Shown here one piece after another: positions 1 through 8,700 of a stretch of DNA of 61,148 bases. Both the position numbers and the translations under genes were made by a program. The stretch's first letter is position 1; the number at the start of each line of letters is the position of its first letter. Below the pieces are notes generated by a model that had not been told where the DNA came from, did not search any database, and saw only the letters and a list, made by a program, of their open reading frames with translations. The DNA comes from Azoarcus sp. (GTDB lineage Bacteria; Pseudomonadota; Gammaproteobacteria; Burkholderiales; Rhodocyclaceae): assembly GCA_030656215.1 (NCBI GenBank), contig JAUSOD010000004.1, forward strand, positions 1-61,148, in the 5' to 3' direction.

Positions 1-15
1 CGTGAGGCCGCCACC

Positions 16-62
16 CGCTTTCAGCGCCGCTTCGGGCTACGCCCTGCGCGGCGCTGAAAGCG
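16..62. repeat. Perfect 15-bp inverted repeat
   Basis: Arms 16-30 and 48-62 are exact reverse complements (CGCTTTCAGCGCCGC and its complement) around a 17-nt spacer. No gene is recognised on either side within the window, so it could be a transcription terminator stem, a REP-like element or the edge of an insertion element lying to the left. No T-run follows on either strand, so an ordinary rho-independent terminator is not supported. Confidence 0.6.
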
Positions 63-184
63 AAATCACATCAACCATGCCGTGCTCACCCAAATTGCAC
101 AACTTGACGCACACAACTCCCTTTCCATCACCTCCAGGGGGGCAATTTACGGTGTCGCCTGGCATGGATCTCCAACGGCCAGTT

Positions 185-267
185 GTGGCCGGGTCGAGCC
201 AAGCCGGGGCTCAAGTTGGCCACCGTAAACCGGTCATCCAAGAAGATCCAGCGAGGGAAATTCTGAC
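185..267 (+). repeat. Diverged 83-bp direct repeat, copy 1
   Basis: This block aligns without gaps to 2418-2500; I count 71 of 83 identical bases. Both copies begin GTGGCCGGGTCGAG. A short motif reading ATCTCCAACGGCC lies just before this copy (about 168-180) and just after the other (from about 2504), as if the unit had once been tandem. The two copies bracket the PEP-CTERM gene, and copy 2 sits directly before an IS1182-type transposase start, so the unit may be part of a mobile element's end. It does not encode a recognisable protein. Confidence 0.7.
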
Positions 268-1263
268 TGCATCACCAAGGGCCGGTTGTGGCCGGTTGTG
301 TGAGATCACGAACGGCAGCTTCGTGGAAGCGAAACTTGCGACAGCCCAGTGTGCCTGAGCGGCGGCCTCAGAGAAGTCCCGATGGCCGCTTTGGGTCGGG
401 TTGCGACCAACAACTCTTCGGATTCGTCGCCGGAAAGCCGCCGTTGGAGGTTCGCTTCCCATAAGCTGCCACTCGCTGAAGAGTCATTTCGACCCGGAAG
501 ACACATTCAACATCTCGGTGGATCAGCGACAGGTTTCTGAGAGGAGCAGTCGTTCAGTTCTGGAGCAGACTAATAACTACTCAGCTTTGCAGACGTTCAT
601 TTGCCAGCGCGTCAGTCGGAAATGCATTGGTTACCTGCCGCTCAACCGCGAATCATGTCAGTTCTTCAAACCTACCAACACGATTTCCGACCCGATGTTG
701 CCATTTCACTAATACTTGGTCCAATAGCAGCTAAGGAGCAGATTGTCCGCACTGGTCACCGCCTCCGTGGACGCAAGCATCGTTGCCGAGGTGCTCACCC
801 AGATTGCACTCAAGGTCCAGAACTTCGGCCCCGAACGCCATCTACCTCGATTCCCGCGCGACAAGCCTCACAAGTTCCATGATTACAAGCCTGCGGCGTG
901 ACCATGTCCAAAGTTGAGAGGATTGCGTGTCGCCCCTAGTCAGTAACAATGGTAGTTCCATCCGTGCTGTTGGGGCCTTCACGATGTCGAATAATTTTAC
1001 ACATCGGCCATTGTCATTATTTAACATGTTGATTTTATTTATTTTCCCGTCGGGATCGCTATTTGCTTTCTATGCGACAGCTGATTGTGCGGTCCGCAAA
1101 CTACCAGATGTGGCATTCAGCTGTCGTGTTCGACGTTGGGCGTTAGCTTGGAGCACTGGCTCGGGGGCTTCTGTCACAACCGCTTAGACTGCCCGGATAT
1201 CGTGCATGTGCAGTTGCGGGTTCTGCGGCTATAGATCTTTTCAATTCGACTGGAGTGGACGCA
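268..1263. other. Gene-poor stretch upstream of the PEP-CTERM gene
   Basis: No convincing gene was found. One short open stretch at about 742-900 (+) reads as a basic protein tail ending ...HKFHDYKPAA before a stop and may be the end of a lost transposase, but I cannot name it. From about 980 to 1070 the DNA turns AT-rich, unlike most of the window, which would suit a promoter for the gene at 1264 or imported DNA. Confidence 0.4.
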
Positions 1264-2079
1264 ATGAAAGCGCTAATTGCTGGATTGGGTGCGGTGGCAT
1301 GCGTATTTGGAGGTGGCGCTGCCAACGCCGCGTCAGTCGTTCTGTACGACCAGGATTTTGAGTCCCCGACGGGTTTCGTCAATGACGGTGGCGATGTGAA
1401 CATTTTCCGCCAAGTCAACCAGCTGTACGGTGACCAGCCGGCAGGCTTTGCCTTCGCGCAGACCAACACTGTCGAAACTCTGCTTGTCGGTGGTAGTCAG
1501 GCCTGGGCCGCCGCACAGGGTGGCGTGGGAGGGTTCAAGGATCCACAAGGCATCGCCGGAAACCACGTGCTTGGCATGCTTTCTTCCTTCCAAAATGATC
1601 TGCTCGGACTAGCCTTCAATGTAGAGGACTATAACTTCCTCAACTTCAGGCTCAATGTTTCGAGTATCGATCTGGATCGCTGGAGCGGGCCATTCGTGCC
1701 GACAGGAGGAGTGGCGCCAGTCTTCAGGTTGTCGCTTTTTGACAACCCGAGCGGTGCCAACGGCGTCGGGGGTGGCGGCTTGGTCTTGTTGGACACTTAC
1801 ACGATTACCGGTTTGGTTGCACCCAACAAATGGACGTTCAACTGGAGCGAATTCACGGTTGCTCTCGATTCGAGCGGCAATACCAACGGCAACGTGATAC
1901 TCCAGATTGATCTGCTCGAAGGCGGCTATGCCGCACTGGACAATTTCCGTATTGCGGCCTCGGACACCCCTGGAGATGTGGGTGAAGACGATTCCACTCA
2001 GGTTCCTGAACCCTATTCCCTTGCGCTGCTCGGAATTGGGCTTGCAGGCCTCGGAGTCATGAGGCGGCGCGTGGCCTGA
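1264..2079 (+). CDS. PEP-CTERM sorting-domain secreted protein
   Basis: A 271-residue exported protein. A signal peptide spans residues 1 to about 23 (hydrophobic core, then GGGAANAA). The body is rich in Gly, Asn, Asp and beta-type sequence. The C terminus has the PEP-CTERM signature: VPEP, a short hydrophobic helix (SLALLGIGLAGLGV), then the basic tail MRRRVA. In this family the tail is recognised by the exosortase EpsH/XrtA and removed on export, often in organisms with a matching exopolysaccharide locus. I chose the ATG at 1264, preceded by GGAG at 1252-1255, over a GTG three codons earlier. No exosortase gene is in the window. It lies alone between two repeat copies, so it may be a mobile or recently moved cargo gene. 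Its specific function is unknown. Confidence 0.85.
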   Translation: MKALIAGLGAVACVFGGGAANAASVVLYDQDFESPTGFVNDGGDVNIFRQVNQLYGDQPAGFAFAQTNTVETLLVGGSQAWAAAQGGVGGFKDPQGIAGNHVLGMLSSFQNDLLGLAFNVEDYNFLNFRLNVSSIDLDRWSGPFVPTGGVAPVFRLSLFDNPSGANGVGGGGLVLLDTYTITGLVAPNKWTFNWSEFTVALDSSGNTNGNVILQIDLLEGGYAALDNFRIAASDTPGDVGEDDSTQVPEPYSLALLGIGLAGLGVMRRRVA

Positions 2080-2417
2080 GCGGTTGCCCGCAACGTTCTT
2101 GATGCACGCCGCCATTGAGCATAGACGAGATTGGTGCAGATGACGGCTGATGCCGGAATGGTCAGGAGTCACCGCACATACGATGGCCAGTCCAATGAAC
2201 TGGTGTAGTCGCCTTCTGAAAGTGGCATATTCCGTTGCGCGTGAGCATGGTGCTTTGGAACCTGTCGTTCAATACGATTTGAGGCTGATGTGCTGTTAAT
2301 CAGCGCTGCGCTGACCGAGGCGGCAATGGTGGAGTTGCCTGCGTCGGCTATCCGGCAGGTATCTGAATGAAGTGGCCCGTCAGTGGCTTCTTCTGCCGAA
2401 ACGACTAGTGGCGGCAC
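2080..2417. other. Non-coding stretch after the PEP-CTERM gene
   Basis: I see no gene, terminator or RNA in this stretch. Short open frames on both strands have no recognisable content. It leads into copy 2 of the 83-bp repeat. Confidence 0.4.
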
Positions 2418-2500
2418 GTGGCCGGGTCGAGCAAAGCCGGGGGTCAAGTTGGCCGCAGTAAACCGGCCACTCAAGACGTTCCAGCGAGTGAAATCCTGGC
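2418..2500 (+). repeat. Diverged 83-bp direct repeat, copy 2
   Basis: This is the second copy of the block at 185-267, gap-free, 12 differences by my count. It ends about 90 bases before the IS1182-type transposase start at 2591, so the repeat could belong to the left end of that element or mark where such elements insert. Same-orientation copies 2.2 kb apart would also let recombination delete the gene between them. Confidence 0.7.
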
Positions 2501-2590
2501 CGGATCTCCAACGGCCGGTGATGGCCGCGGCAGTGTAAAAACGGTCGCTCTAATATGATAATGGCATTGACGTCAGCATGATCAGTGACC

Positions 2591-2812
2591 ATGAAGCGAT
2601 TCATCGAAGGTCAGAGCCGCACACAGGGGGCGCTGCTGCCTGAGAGGCTGGATGACTTCGTGTCCGAGACCAATCCGGTTCGGGTCATCGATGTCTTCGT
2701 CGATGAACGCGATCTGCGCAAGCTGGGGTTCGCTGGTGTTGATCCAGCCGCTACTGGCAGACCGGCCTATCACCCGGCGGCGCTGCTCAAGCTCTACATC
2801 TACGGGTACCTT
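2591..2812 (+). pseudogene. IS1182-family transposase, N-terminal stub
   Basis: The 74-codon fragment reads MKRFIEGQSRTQGALLPERL and continues through PVRVIDVFVDE, GRPAYHPAALLKLY and IYGYL, the well-conserved N-terminal (DUF772-type) part of IS1182/IS5-group DDE transposases. Homology stops after the IYGYL motif at about 2812, where a full gene would continue for roughly 350-400 more codons; none of the DDE catalytic region follows in any frame. It is therefore a dead remnant, cut off by a deletion or a later insertion. No inverted terminal repeat could be identified with confidence. Confidence 0.85.
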
Positions 2813-3695
2813 TTCCTATTTATTGGACGTCAATACTCAATCAATCATCCCGCGTGGAAGCGGCTACGCGCTGCAGTCGGACGACGACCATATCCCTGGT
2901 CGAGCCCGAAGCCACCAGCATCAGCGACCCCGCATCGATCGCCAAACGGCTGGAGTTCGAGATAGCTGACGACAGAGCCGAGGATCGCGCGTGTGTTGCG
3001 GTCGTTGTTACGGAGGAGGCGCTGCGGCCCTGGGTCTCGATGCGCATGATGCGGATGACGTCGGCCAGCAGTATGTCGCCACGTTCTCCTGCCATCGAGG
3101 CGGTGGAAGCCGACCGCTCGTTTATCCATCCCGCACCGCCCGCACGCGACCCCACTGCGCAAACATCACGGGCCGCGTGAGCGCCCTGACGGGTGTTCAC
3201 GGTTAATCGCATGATGAATGCGTGATGGTGGGGCATGAGCAGCATGGAAATGTTGCAAGATATGTCGATGCCTTCATCATATGCCAAACACGCGGCGGCG
3301 ATAGGCCTATTTCATCACGTTGCGAGAGATGTTCATCTTCAGCCCGAGGGCGGCTGCGCCGGCTGGTGGCGGATGCCTCCGCATTCGCGCGCTCTTCGCA
3401 GCGGCGTTACGCACTTCCACTGCGCGCGGCTAGTGCGAATGCAATATGCCGTTCGATCATGAAACAGGGCAACGCACTGGGCTGGCCGCTTCGCCGAGAT
3501 CTACCGGCAGCGCACGGCAAAACTGGATGCGCGCCAAGCCTGCTGCCGGGGTGTGACCTGTGCCAAGGCGGTGACATCGGCGATCTGCCTGCCAGTCGAG
3601 GCACTGGCTCCGTAGGCGCGGTTACCCGAGCCAAGCACCCATCCCAAGCACAGCCGCCACGGATTTCAGGCCGCCGCAGGGGTGGTTCGGGCAAC
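2813..3695. other. Degenerate DNA between two transposase-type relics
   Basis: Several open frames run through here on both strands, but none shows a recognisable domain, a good ribosome site or a sensible start. It joins the cut end of the IS1182 stub to the first recognisable codon of the Rpn-type pseudogene, so it is probably eroded mobile-element sequence. Confidence 0.4.
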
Positions 3696-4223
3696 CACGC
3701 GCAGCTCTGGTGCTTCGAACTGCGCGACCGCACGCAGCCCCACATCGTGCTGACGGGCGAACTACAATTGAACGTGATCGAACTACGCAAGGCCGACCGC
3801 CTGCTGCCGCAACACGCGGGTAAGCTCGCCGCCTGGGTGGCGTGGTTCGAACACTGGCATGAGGAGAGCATCATGAGCGCAATCACCCATCGTCCTGTGC
3901 AGCAGGCCATGGAGCAACTGAAGGGCCTGTCGGCGGATGACGAGATGCGCCGACTGGCGTTCGTGCGCGAGCGGGCGCTGCATGACGAAGTGAGCTTCAC
4001 CAATGCAGCTCGGGAAGAAGGTCGGGTGCTGGGACGGGAAGAAGGCCTTGAAAAGGGCCGCGAGGAAGGGCAACTCAAACTGCTTGAGCGACAGTTGCAG
4101 AGAAAATTCGGTCCGCTCTCTGGCGATACTCGCACTCGCCTGTAGAAGGCCAACGAGGCTCAACTGAGCGTCTGGGCCGAGAGTATTCTGTTTGCGAATA
4201 CGCTCGACGAGGTTTTTCAGTAA
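3696..4223 (+). pseudogene. Rpn / PD-(D/E)XK family transposase-nuclease, C-terminal pseudogene
   Basis: From about 3696 the frame reads HAQLWCFELRDRTQ, then LNVIELRKADRL, a WVAWFEHW segment, QQAMEQLKGLSADDEMRRLA, ALHDEVSF and a Glu/Lys/Arg/Gly-rich coiled coil (EEGRVLGREEGLEKGREEG). This is the typical C-terminal half of Rpn (YhgA-like, PDDEXK_2) recombination-promoting nucleases. The N-terminal nuclease half is not found. A TAG at 4143-4145 interrupts the frame, but the same frame continues for 25 more codons to TAA at 4221-4223 with the family's usual ending (...AESILFANTLDEVF). So the gene has lost its front and also carries a nonsense mutation. Confidence 0.8.
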
Positions 4224-4282
4224 TGACGATCGGATGCGCGGCGTAGCCGAACCACCGCCGGGGCAGATACCGTTAACCGGGT

Positions 4283-4360
4283 CCGACACTGATCTCGAGC
4301 ATTGCCCCCTGTGGCGGGTTGAAGCCCGCCACAGGGGGCAATGCTCGAGATCAGTGTCGG
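4283..4360. repeat. Perfect 36-bp inverted repeat (long hairpin)
   Basis: Arms 4283-4318 and 4325-4360 are exact reverse complements around a 6-nt loop (TTGAAG). The inner part, GTGGCGGG-loop-CCCGCCAC, resembles the REP-like hairpins at 15.1 kb; the outer part (GACACTGATCTCGAGC and its complement) is specific to this site. It lies just beyond the 3' end of the minus-strand iron-uptake operon. It could be a strong stem that protects or ends transcripts, or a mobile REP/MITE-like insertion. Confidence 0.85.
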
Positions 4361-4374
4361 GACCGGGCACCTGT

Positions 4375-4392
4375 GGCCGACTGAAGTCGGCC
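4375..4392. repeat. REP-like hairpin (GGCCGAC-TGAA-GTCGGCC)
   Basis: A 7-bp stem with a TGAA loop sits in the context TGTGGCCGACTGAAGTCGG followed by CCCT. The same sequence occurs at 15148-15170, so it is an interspersed element rather than a chance hairpin. At both sites it lies beside a GGCGGGTT-type hairpin. It is between genes, and no RAYT transposase is in the window. Confidence 0.65.
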
Positions 4393-4421
4393 CTGCCACA
4401 CCGGAAACCCCGGCGTTGCAG

Positions 4422-4886
4422 TCAGCGCGCGACGGGACCTGCCGGGGGGAGCGGCCACGCACGGCGATGAATGGCGCCGTTCCACTCCTGCACTGTCAGC
4501 CACAGGCGATCGCCCTCTCCCGCCTGCGCCGGATAGGGCACATGCGCCTCCTGCTGCGCACCATGACCATGGACGACGCCGTCCCCGCCCTCGAGTGCCG
4601 GCAGCGCCTGCGGGCCGACGTTGGCATGGGCCAGGCGGATGCGCTCCACGCAGCCGTCGCAGAAGCGAAAGCCGAAGTCCTTCACCCGCACGCCGTGGTG
4701 GTCGTAGGGGGGCGCGCTGTTGTGCGGCGTCGGGGTCACGCTGAAGGGGCCGACCGTTTGCGTCTCCCACGGCGGCGGGAACTCGGGCGTGAGCGAGGCG
4801 TAGAAGAACCACACCGGCGCGATCAGCACCAGCGCGTTAAGCCAGTACTTGGCGCGGCGCCAGCGCGCAGGCCTGCATTCGCTCAT
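4422..4886 (-). CDS. Small membrane-anchored protein of the PepSY operon
   Basis: A 154-residue protein I do not recognise as a named family. One hydrophobic segment (about residues 14-30, YWLNALVLIAPVWFFYA) follows a basic N terminus, so it is probably an inner-membrane anchor with a periplasmic body. That body has a FCDGC pair of cysteines and several histidines (PHNSAPPYDHHG, VVHGHGAQQEAH), which would suit metal binding, but this is inference. The ATG overlaps the stop of the PepSY gene by one base (TGATG), so translation is coupled. Third gene of the TonB receptor / PepSY operon, so probably iron- or metal-related. Confidence 0.65.
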   Translation of the reverse strand: MSECRPARWRRAKYWLNALVLIAPVWFFYASLTPEFPPPWETQTVGPFSVTPTPHNSAPPYDHHGVRVKDFGFRFCDGCVERIRLAHANVGPQALPALEGGDGVVHGHGAQQEAHVPYPAQAGEGDRLWLTVQEWNGAIHRRAWPLPPAGPVAR

Positions 4887-6058
4887 CAGCGTGCTCCTTC
4901 CAGTCCGGCGTCGCGCCCGTCGTCGTCCGTGCGGGTGCCGGGCGCCACTCGGGTCGTCTGGGTGAAGGTGCGTTTGCTCCAGATCAGGAAGCCGGTGATC
5001 GACATCGCGCTCAACAGCAGGCCGAACACGAACCAGATCGCCTTGGTCCAGATCCCGCCCAGCGTGCCGTAATGCAGCGGATCGGCGATATGGGCAACGG
5101 TCTGCAACGCGGTCATCGCGGCCGGCGTGCGCACCTCGGCCACGGTGCCCGACCACGGCTCGACCTGCACCCGCCACGAATATTGATCGTAGAGGAAGGA
5201 TCCACCGTCGCCGGCGATGTCGAAATGCGCCCGGCTGTGTTCGGGGAAGGACACCCAGCGCGGCGCCAGCCCGGGGATGGCGCGCTGTGCCTCGTCGAGC
5301 GCCTGCTGCAGGCCGATCATGGCAGGTGGCGTGCCGTTGGTGAGCGGCACCGCGCTCGCCTCGACCATCGGCGTGTCGTCCCAGATATGCACATCGTTGT
5401 GCCACAGCACCGCCTGCACCAGATACCATAGGCCGGTGGCGCCGAGCACCAGCAGGAACCACAGCGACCACGCCCCGGCCAGCCGGTGCAGATCGCCCAG
5501 CAGCACCCGCGCCCCAGCCCCGGTGCGCAGCTGCGGCCGGGTGAACGCGCGCCAGAAGCGCTTGTAGATGACGATGCCGGTGATCATCGCACCGAGGGTG
5601 ACGACGGACATTGCCGCCACCAGGTAGTAGCCCAGACTCCAGCTTTGATGCCACGGAAACAGCAACCAGCCATGCAGCGCACGCATGAAGCCGATGAAGG
5701 TAATGCCGCGGTTGATCGCCTGGACCTCGGCGGTATAGGGATTCACATAGGCCAGCGCCGGCGGCTTGCCGGGCTCCGCAATGCCCACCGCGGTCACCAG
5801 ATAGGGCTCGAACACAATGATCCGGCTCACCTGCGCCCCCGGCACCGCCTGCTGCACCGCCGCCACCAGCTCGGGCAGCGGCCGCGCCGGCAAACCGTCC
5901 GGATTGTCGGCGCGGGCGGCGGGGTTGGTTAGCCAGGTCAGTTCGTGGCTGATGACGGCGATGGTGCCGGTGACGCACACCAAGCAGAACACCAGCCACA
6001 CCGGCAGCGACAGCCAGCCGTGCACCCGGAACCAGAGCTTGCGATTGCGGATGGCCAT
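4886..6058 (-). CDS. PepSY-associated TM helix protein
   Basis: A 390-residue inner-membrane protein. The N terminus (RNRKLWFRVHGWLSLPVWLV) is the typical first helix of PepSY_TM proteins. Further membrane segments lie at about residues 135-165, 195-215 and 335-360, with HGW and GDLHRLAG histidine motifs and a periplasmic PepSY-like region between them. Proteins of this family beside siderophore receptors are thought to act in ferric-siderophore reduction or handling at the inner membrane. The gene starts 3 bases after the receptor stop and is coupled to the next gene by TGATG overlap. Substrate unknown. Confidence 0.85.
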   Translation of the reverse strand: MAIRNRKLWFRVHGWLSLPVWLVFCLVCVTGTIAVISHELTWLTNPAARADNPDGLPARPLPELVAAVQQAVPGAQVSRIIVFEPYLVTAVGIAEPGKPPALAYVNPYTAEVQAINRGITFIGFMRALHGWLLFPWHQSWSLGYYLVAAMSVVTLGAMITGIVIYKRFWRAFTRPQLRTGAGARVLLGDLHRLAGAWSLWFLLVLGATGLWYLVQAVLWHNDVHIWDDTPMVEASAVPLTNGTPPAMIGLQQALDEAQRAIPGLAPRWVSFPEHSRAHFDIAGDGGSFLYDQYSWRVQVEPWSGTVAEVRTPAAMTALQTVAHIADPLHYGTLGGIWTKAIWFVFGLLLSAMSITGFLIWSKRTFTQTTRVAPGTRTDDDGRDAGLEGAR

Positions 6059-6061
6059 GGC

Positions 6062-8305
6062 TCAGAACCGGTAGCTGGCGGTGCCGACCACGGTGCGCCG
6101 GGTGCCGACGAAGCAGTCGCCGCGGGCAAGGCAGGTGGTGTAGTAGGTCTTGTCCTCGATGTTGTTCACATTGAGGGCAAGGCTCCAGCGGCCGACGTCG
6201 TAGCCCACCATGGCGTCATAGAGGGTGTAACCCGGAGTCTGCAGGCTATCGCTGCCATCCCAGCTCGGGCCCGCGTAGCGCGCCCCGAAGCCGGCGCGGA
6301 ATCCGCTGATGCCGGCAAGCGAAAAGCGGTGCTGGGTCCACAGCGATGCCATCTGCTCCGGCACGCTGGGCAGGCGCTTGCCGGCGTTGCTGCCTTCGAG
6401 CACTTCGGAGTCGGTCCATGAGTACGAGCCGAGCAGCTCCCACGCCGGGGTAATGCGCAGCTGCGCCTCCAGCTCCAGTCCGCGCACACGGACCTCGCCG
6501 AGCTGGAGCTGGTTCAGGTTGTTGCTCGGATCGGGCGACTTGCGGTTCTTCTCGCGCAGGTCATACGCTGCGGCGGTGACCATGCCGGGCACACCCGCAG
6601 GTTCGTACTTCACCCCGAGCTCGTACTGCCGGCCGCGCAGCGGCTTGAACGCCTTGCCGTGGAAGTCGAGGCCGATCACCGGCTGGAAGGACTCGGCATA
6701 GCTCACATAGGGCGACACGCCACCACCACCCTTGTACATCAGCGCCAGGCGCTTGGTGACAGCCGTATCCTTCTGCCGCTCGCTACCTTCGGTGTCGTTG
6801 ATCGCATGGTCGTGGCGCAGGCCGAGCACCGCAATCCAGCGCTCGTCCCAGGTGAGCTGGTCCTGCAGGTAAACGCCGGTCTGGGTGACGGTATTCTCCG
6901 GGTCATCGACGAAGCCGGTCTCCGCCGGCGGGGTGAAGTTGCCATACACCGGGTTGTACAGGTTGAGCGTGCCGGCCGCGCCGTAGGCCCAGCGCCGCTT
7001 GGTGACCGCGTGCTGGTAGTCGAGCCCGGCGAGCACGGTCTGGCGCAGGCGGCCGCTGTCGACCACGGCCTGAGCCTGGTTGTCGGCGGTCCAGGACTTC
7101 AGCTCCGGTTTCGCCACCCAGTACACCCGGTCGATGTCGCCATTGGCCTGCAAAGTGGGGCGAAAGCGCGGATAGATGGTCTGGTAGCTGACTTCGCTCT
7201 CGGCGTAACGCAGGTTCTGGCGGAAGGTCCAGGTGTCGTTCGGCGCGTAGCGGAACAAGGAGGTCACCGCCTGCTGCTCGGTGTCGTACTCGTCGAAACC
7301 GGGCTCGCTCACGAACACATCCACCGGGATCTTCGGCAGGCCGTTAGGCGCCGGCAGCACCGTGCCGGCGTGCGGCAGAAACTGCGTGGTGGAACCGGTC
7401 TTGTCCTTCTGGAAGTTGCCGAGCAGGGTCCATTCCACGCTGCCGCTGGGCCGCCAGGTGATGGCCGGCATCAGCACGTAGCGGTCGTCGTCGACCTTGT
7501 CGACCTGGGTGTCACTGTCGCGGCCGATGGCCACCAGCCGATACAGCAGCGACTTGTCCGCATTGAGCGGCCCGGTCAGGTCGACCGCCAGCTGTTTGCG
7601 GTCGAAACTGCCGTACTGCAGCTGCACCTCGCCCTGCGGGGTATCAAGCGGACGCTTGCTCACCAGGCTGACGATGCCGCCCACCGTGCCCTGGCCGTAG
7701 AGCACCGAGGCCGGCCCCTTGAGGATCTCGATGCGCTCGAGCGCGAAGGGGTCGGGACGCGAGCTGGCGTAATAGCCGAAGGTCTGCTGCATGCCGTCGA
7801 GAAACACCACCGGATCGCTGCCACGGATGGTGGACCAGTCGCCGCGACTGTCCAGCCCGTAGGTTTCGCCGCGCACGCCGGCGCTGTAGCGCAGCGCATC
7901 CTGCACCGTCTGCACGCCCTGGTCGCGCATGCGGTCGGCGGTCACCACCGAGATCGACTGCGGCGTTTCGACGAGTGGGGTGTCGGTCTTGGTGGCGGAG
8001 GCGCCCCGCCGCGCCACGTGCCCCGGCACCGGCCCGGTCGCAGTCTCCGCGCTGCTGTCGGTGACGGTCACCGGGCTCAGCACAACCGGGCTCGCATCGT
8101 CCCCTGCCGCTACCGCAGGGCCGCACGCGGCGGCCGCGATCAGCGTAAGGCCGAACGCCCGAACGGCTGCGCGAGTGGACGGTCGCGCCGTCGAAGGCTG
8201 CGATGCGCATGCCGCACCCGGCACCGCACCCGCAATGGAGGATTCCGCTGCGCCCGCCCGCGAGGAGCGCAGCGCAGCGATGAAAAGGTGGTCAGGCGAA
8301 TTCAC
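6062..8305 (-). CDS. TonB-dependent siderophore receptor
   Basis: A 747-residue outer-membrane receptor. An extended N terminus leads to a signal peptide at about residues 48-67 (AFGLTLIAAAACGPAVAA). The plug has siderophore-receptor motifs: TPQSISVVTADRM, the ALRYSAGV run, and VLYGQGTVGGIVSLVSK. The barrel ends with Phe (TVVGTASYRF), as outer-membrane proteins do. There is no extra N-terminal signalling (STN) domain, so it is not a FecA-type transducer. The start is GTG at 8305 with AGCAGG upstream. It heads a three-gene operon, with a Fur-like site about 135 bp upstream. Ferric-siderophore uptake is the likely role; the ligand cannot be read from sequence. Confidence 0.92.
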   Translation of the reverse strand: MNSPDHLFIAALRSSRAGAAESSIAGAVPGAACASQPSTARPSTRAAVRAFGLTLIAAAACGPAVAAGDDASPVVLSPVTVTDSSAETATGPVPGHVARRGASATKTDTPLVETPQSISVVTADRMRDQGVQTVQDALRYSAGVRGETYGLDSRGDWSTIRGSDPVVFLDGMQQTFGYYASSRPDPFALERIEILKGPASVLYGQGTVGGIVSLVSKRPLDTPQGEVQLQYGSFDRKQLAVDLTGPLNADKSLLYRLVAIGRDSDTQVDKVDDDRYVLMPAITWRPSGSVEWTLLGNFQKDKTGSTTQFLPHAGTVLPAPNGLPKIPVDVFVSEPGFDEYDTEQQAVTSLFRYAPNDTWTFRQNLRYAESEVSYQTIYPRFRPTLQANGDIDRVYWVAKPELKSWTADNQAQAVVDSGRLRQTVLAGLDYQHAVTKRRWAYGAAGTLNLYNPVYGNFTPPAETGFVDDPENTVTQTGVYLQDQLTWDERWIAVLGLRHDHAINDTEGSERQKDTAVTKRLALMYKGGGGVSPYVSYAESFQPVIGLDFHGKAFKPLRGRQYELGVKYEPAGVPGMVTAAAYDLREKNRKSPDPSNNLNQLQLGEVRVRGLELEAQLRITPAWELLGSYSWTDSEVLEGSNAGKRLPSVPEQMASLWTQHRFSLAGISGFRAGFGARYAGPSWDGSDSLQTPGYTLYDAMVGYDVGRWSLALNVNNIEDKTYYTTCLARGDCFVGTRRTVVGTASYRF

Positions 8306-8440
8306 GTGTTACCTGCTCAGCAAGGGTTGCTGGCTGGCTGGCGCACCCCGGGCTCGGGGTGGCGTGGCTGGCTGGTCGTCGCGGCGCTCGCGGCCCTACC
8401 CTGCTCACCGGCAGGATGGACGCGTCGACACCATAACGCG

Positions 8441-8462
8441 AAGAGTTCTTATTATTATCGAT
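8441..8462 (-). promoter_or_regulatory. Possible Fur box upstream of the siderophore receptor
   Basis: The minus strand reads ATCGATAATAATAAGAACTC in an otherwise GC-rich stretch. The first half matches the Fur consensus GATAATGATAATCATTATC well (GATAAT-ATAA); the second half is poor. Position and AT content fit an iron-regulated promoter. Call rests on a partial match. Confidence 0.4.
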
Positions 8463-8517
8463 GTTCTGCGGATTGTAAATCGTGCGTGCAGGCCCGCCGG
8501 CGGGGGGCGATTCGTGC

Positions 8518-8616
8518 ACAAACGCCAAAACCGGCTATCTGGTGACCGGTGACAAGGACTTGCTGGCGCTGGCCGAGCGCTTTCCGATCATCACCCCCGG
8601 CGCAGTTCTGGGCCAT
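8518..8616 (+). pseudogene. PIN-domain toxin, C-terminal fragment
   Basis: About 33 codons read TNAKTGYLVTGDKDLLALAE then RFPIITPGAVLGH. VTGDKDLLAL is the conserved last acidic motif of PIN-family toxins (the 'putative toxin component, PIN family' group). The rest of the domain and any antitoxin are missing, so this is a relic of a toxin-antitoxin pair. The same open frame runs on into unrelated sequence. Confidence 0.65.
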
Positions 8617-8700
8617 GCACGGCGGGCTGTAGCGTACTCACCGCTCTTGCGACCCGCCGAACGAGTGGAGGCAGATACAACTGGCCGCGGAAGTCGACGC

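Noticed and set aside
3222-3695. The front part of the long frame that leads into the Rpn pseudogene
   Set aside because: It is open by chance; only from about 3696 does it match the Rpn family, and no start or ribosome site supports the rest.
6659-8545. A 628-codon plus-strand frame opposite the siderophore receptor
   Set aside because: Antisense shadow of the receptor, with no recognisable content.
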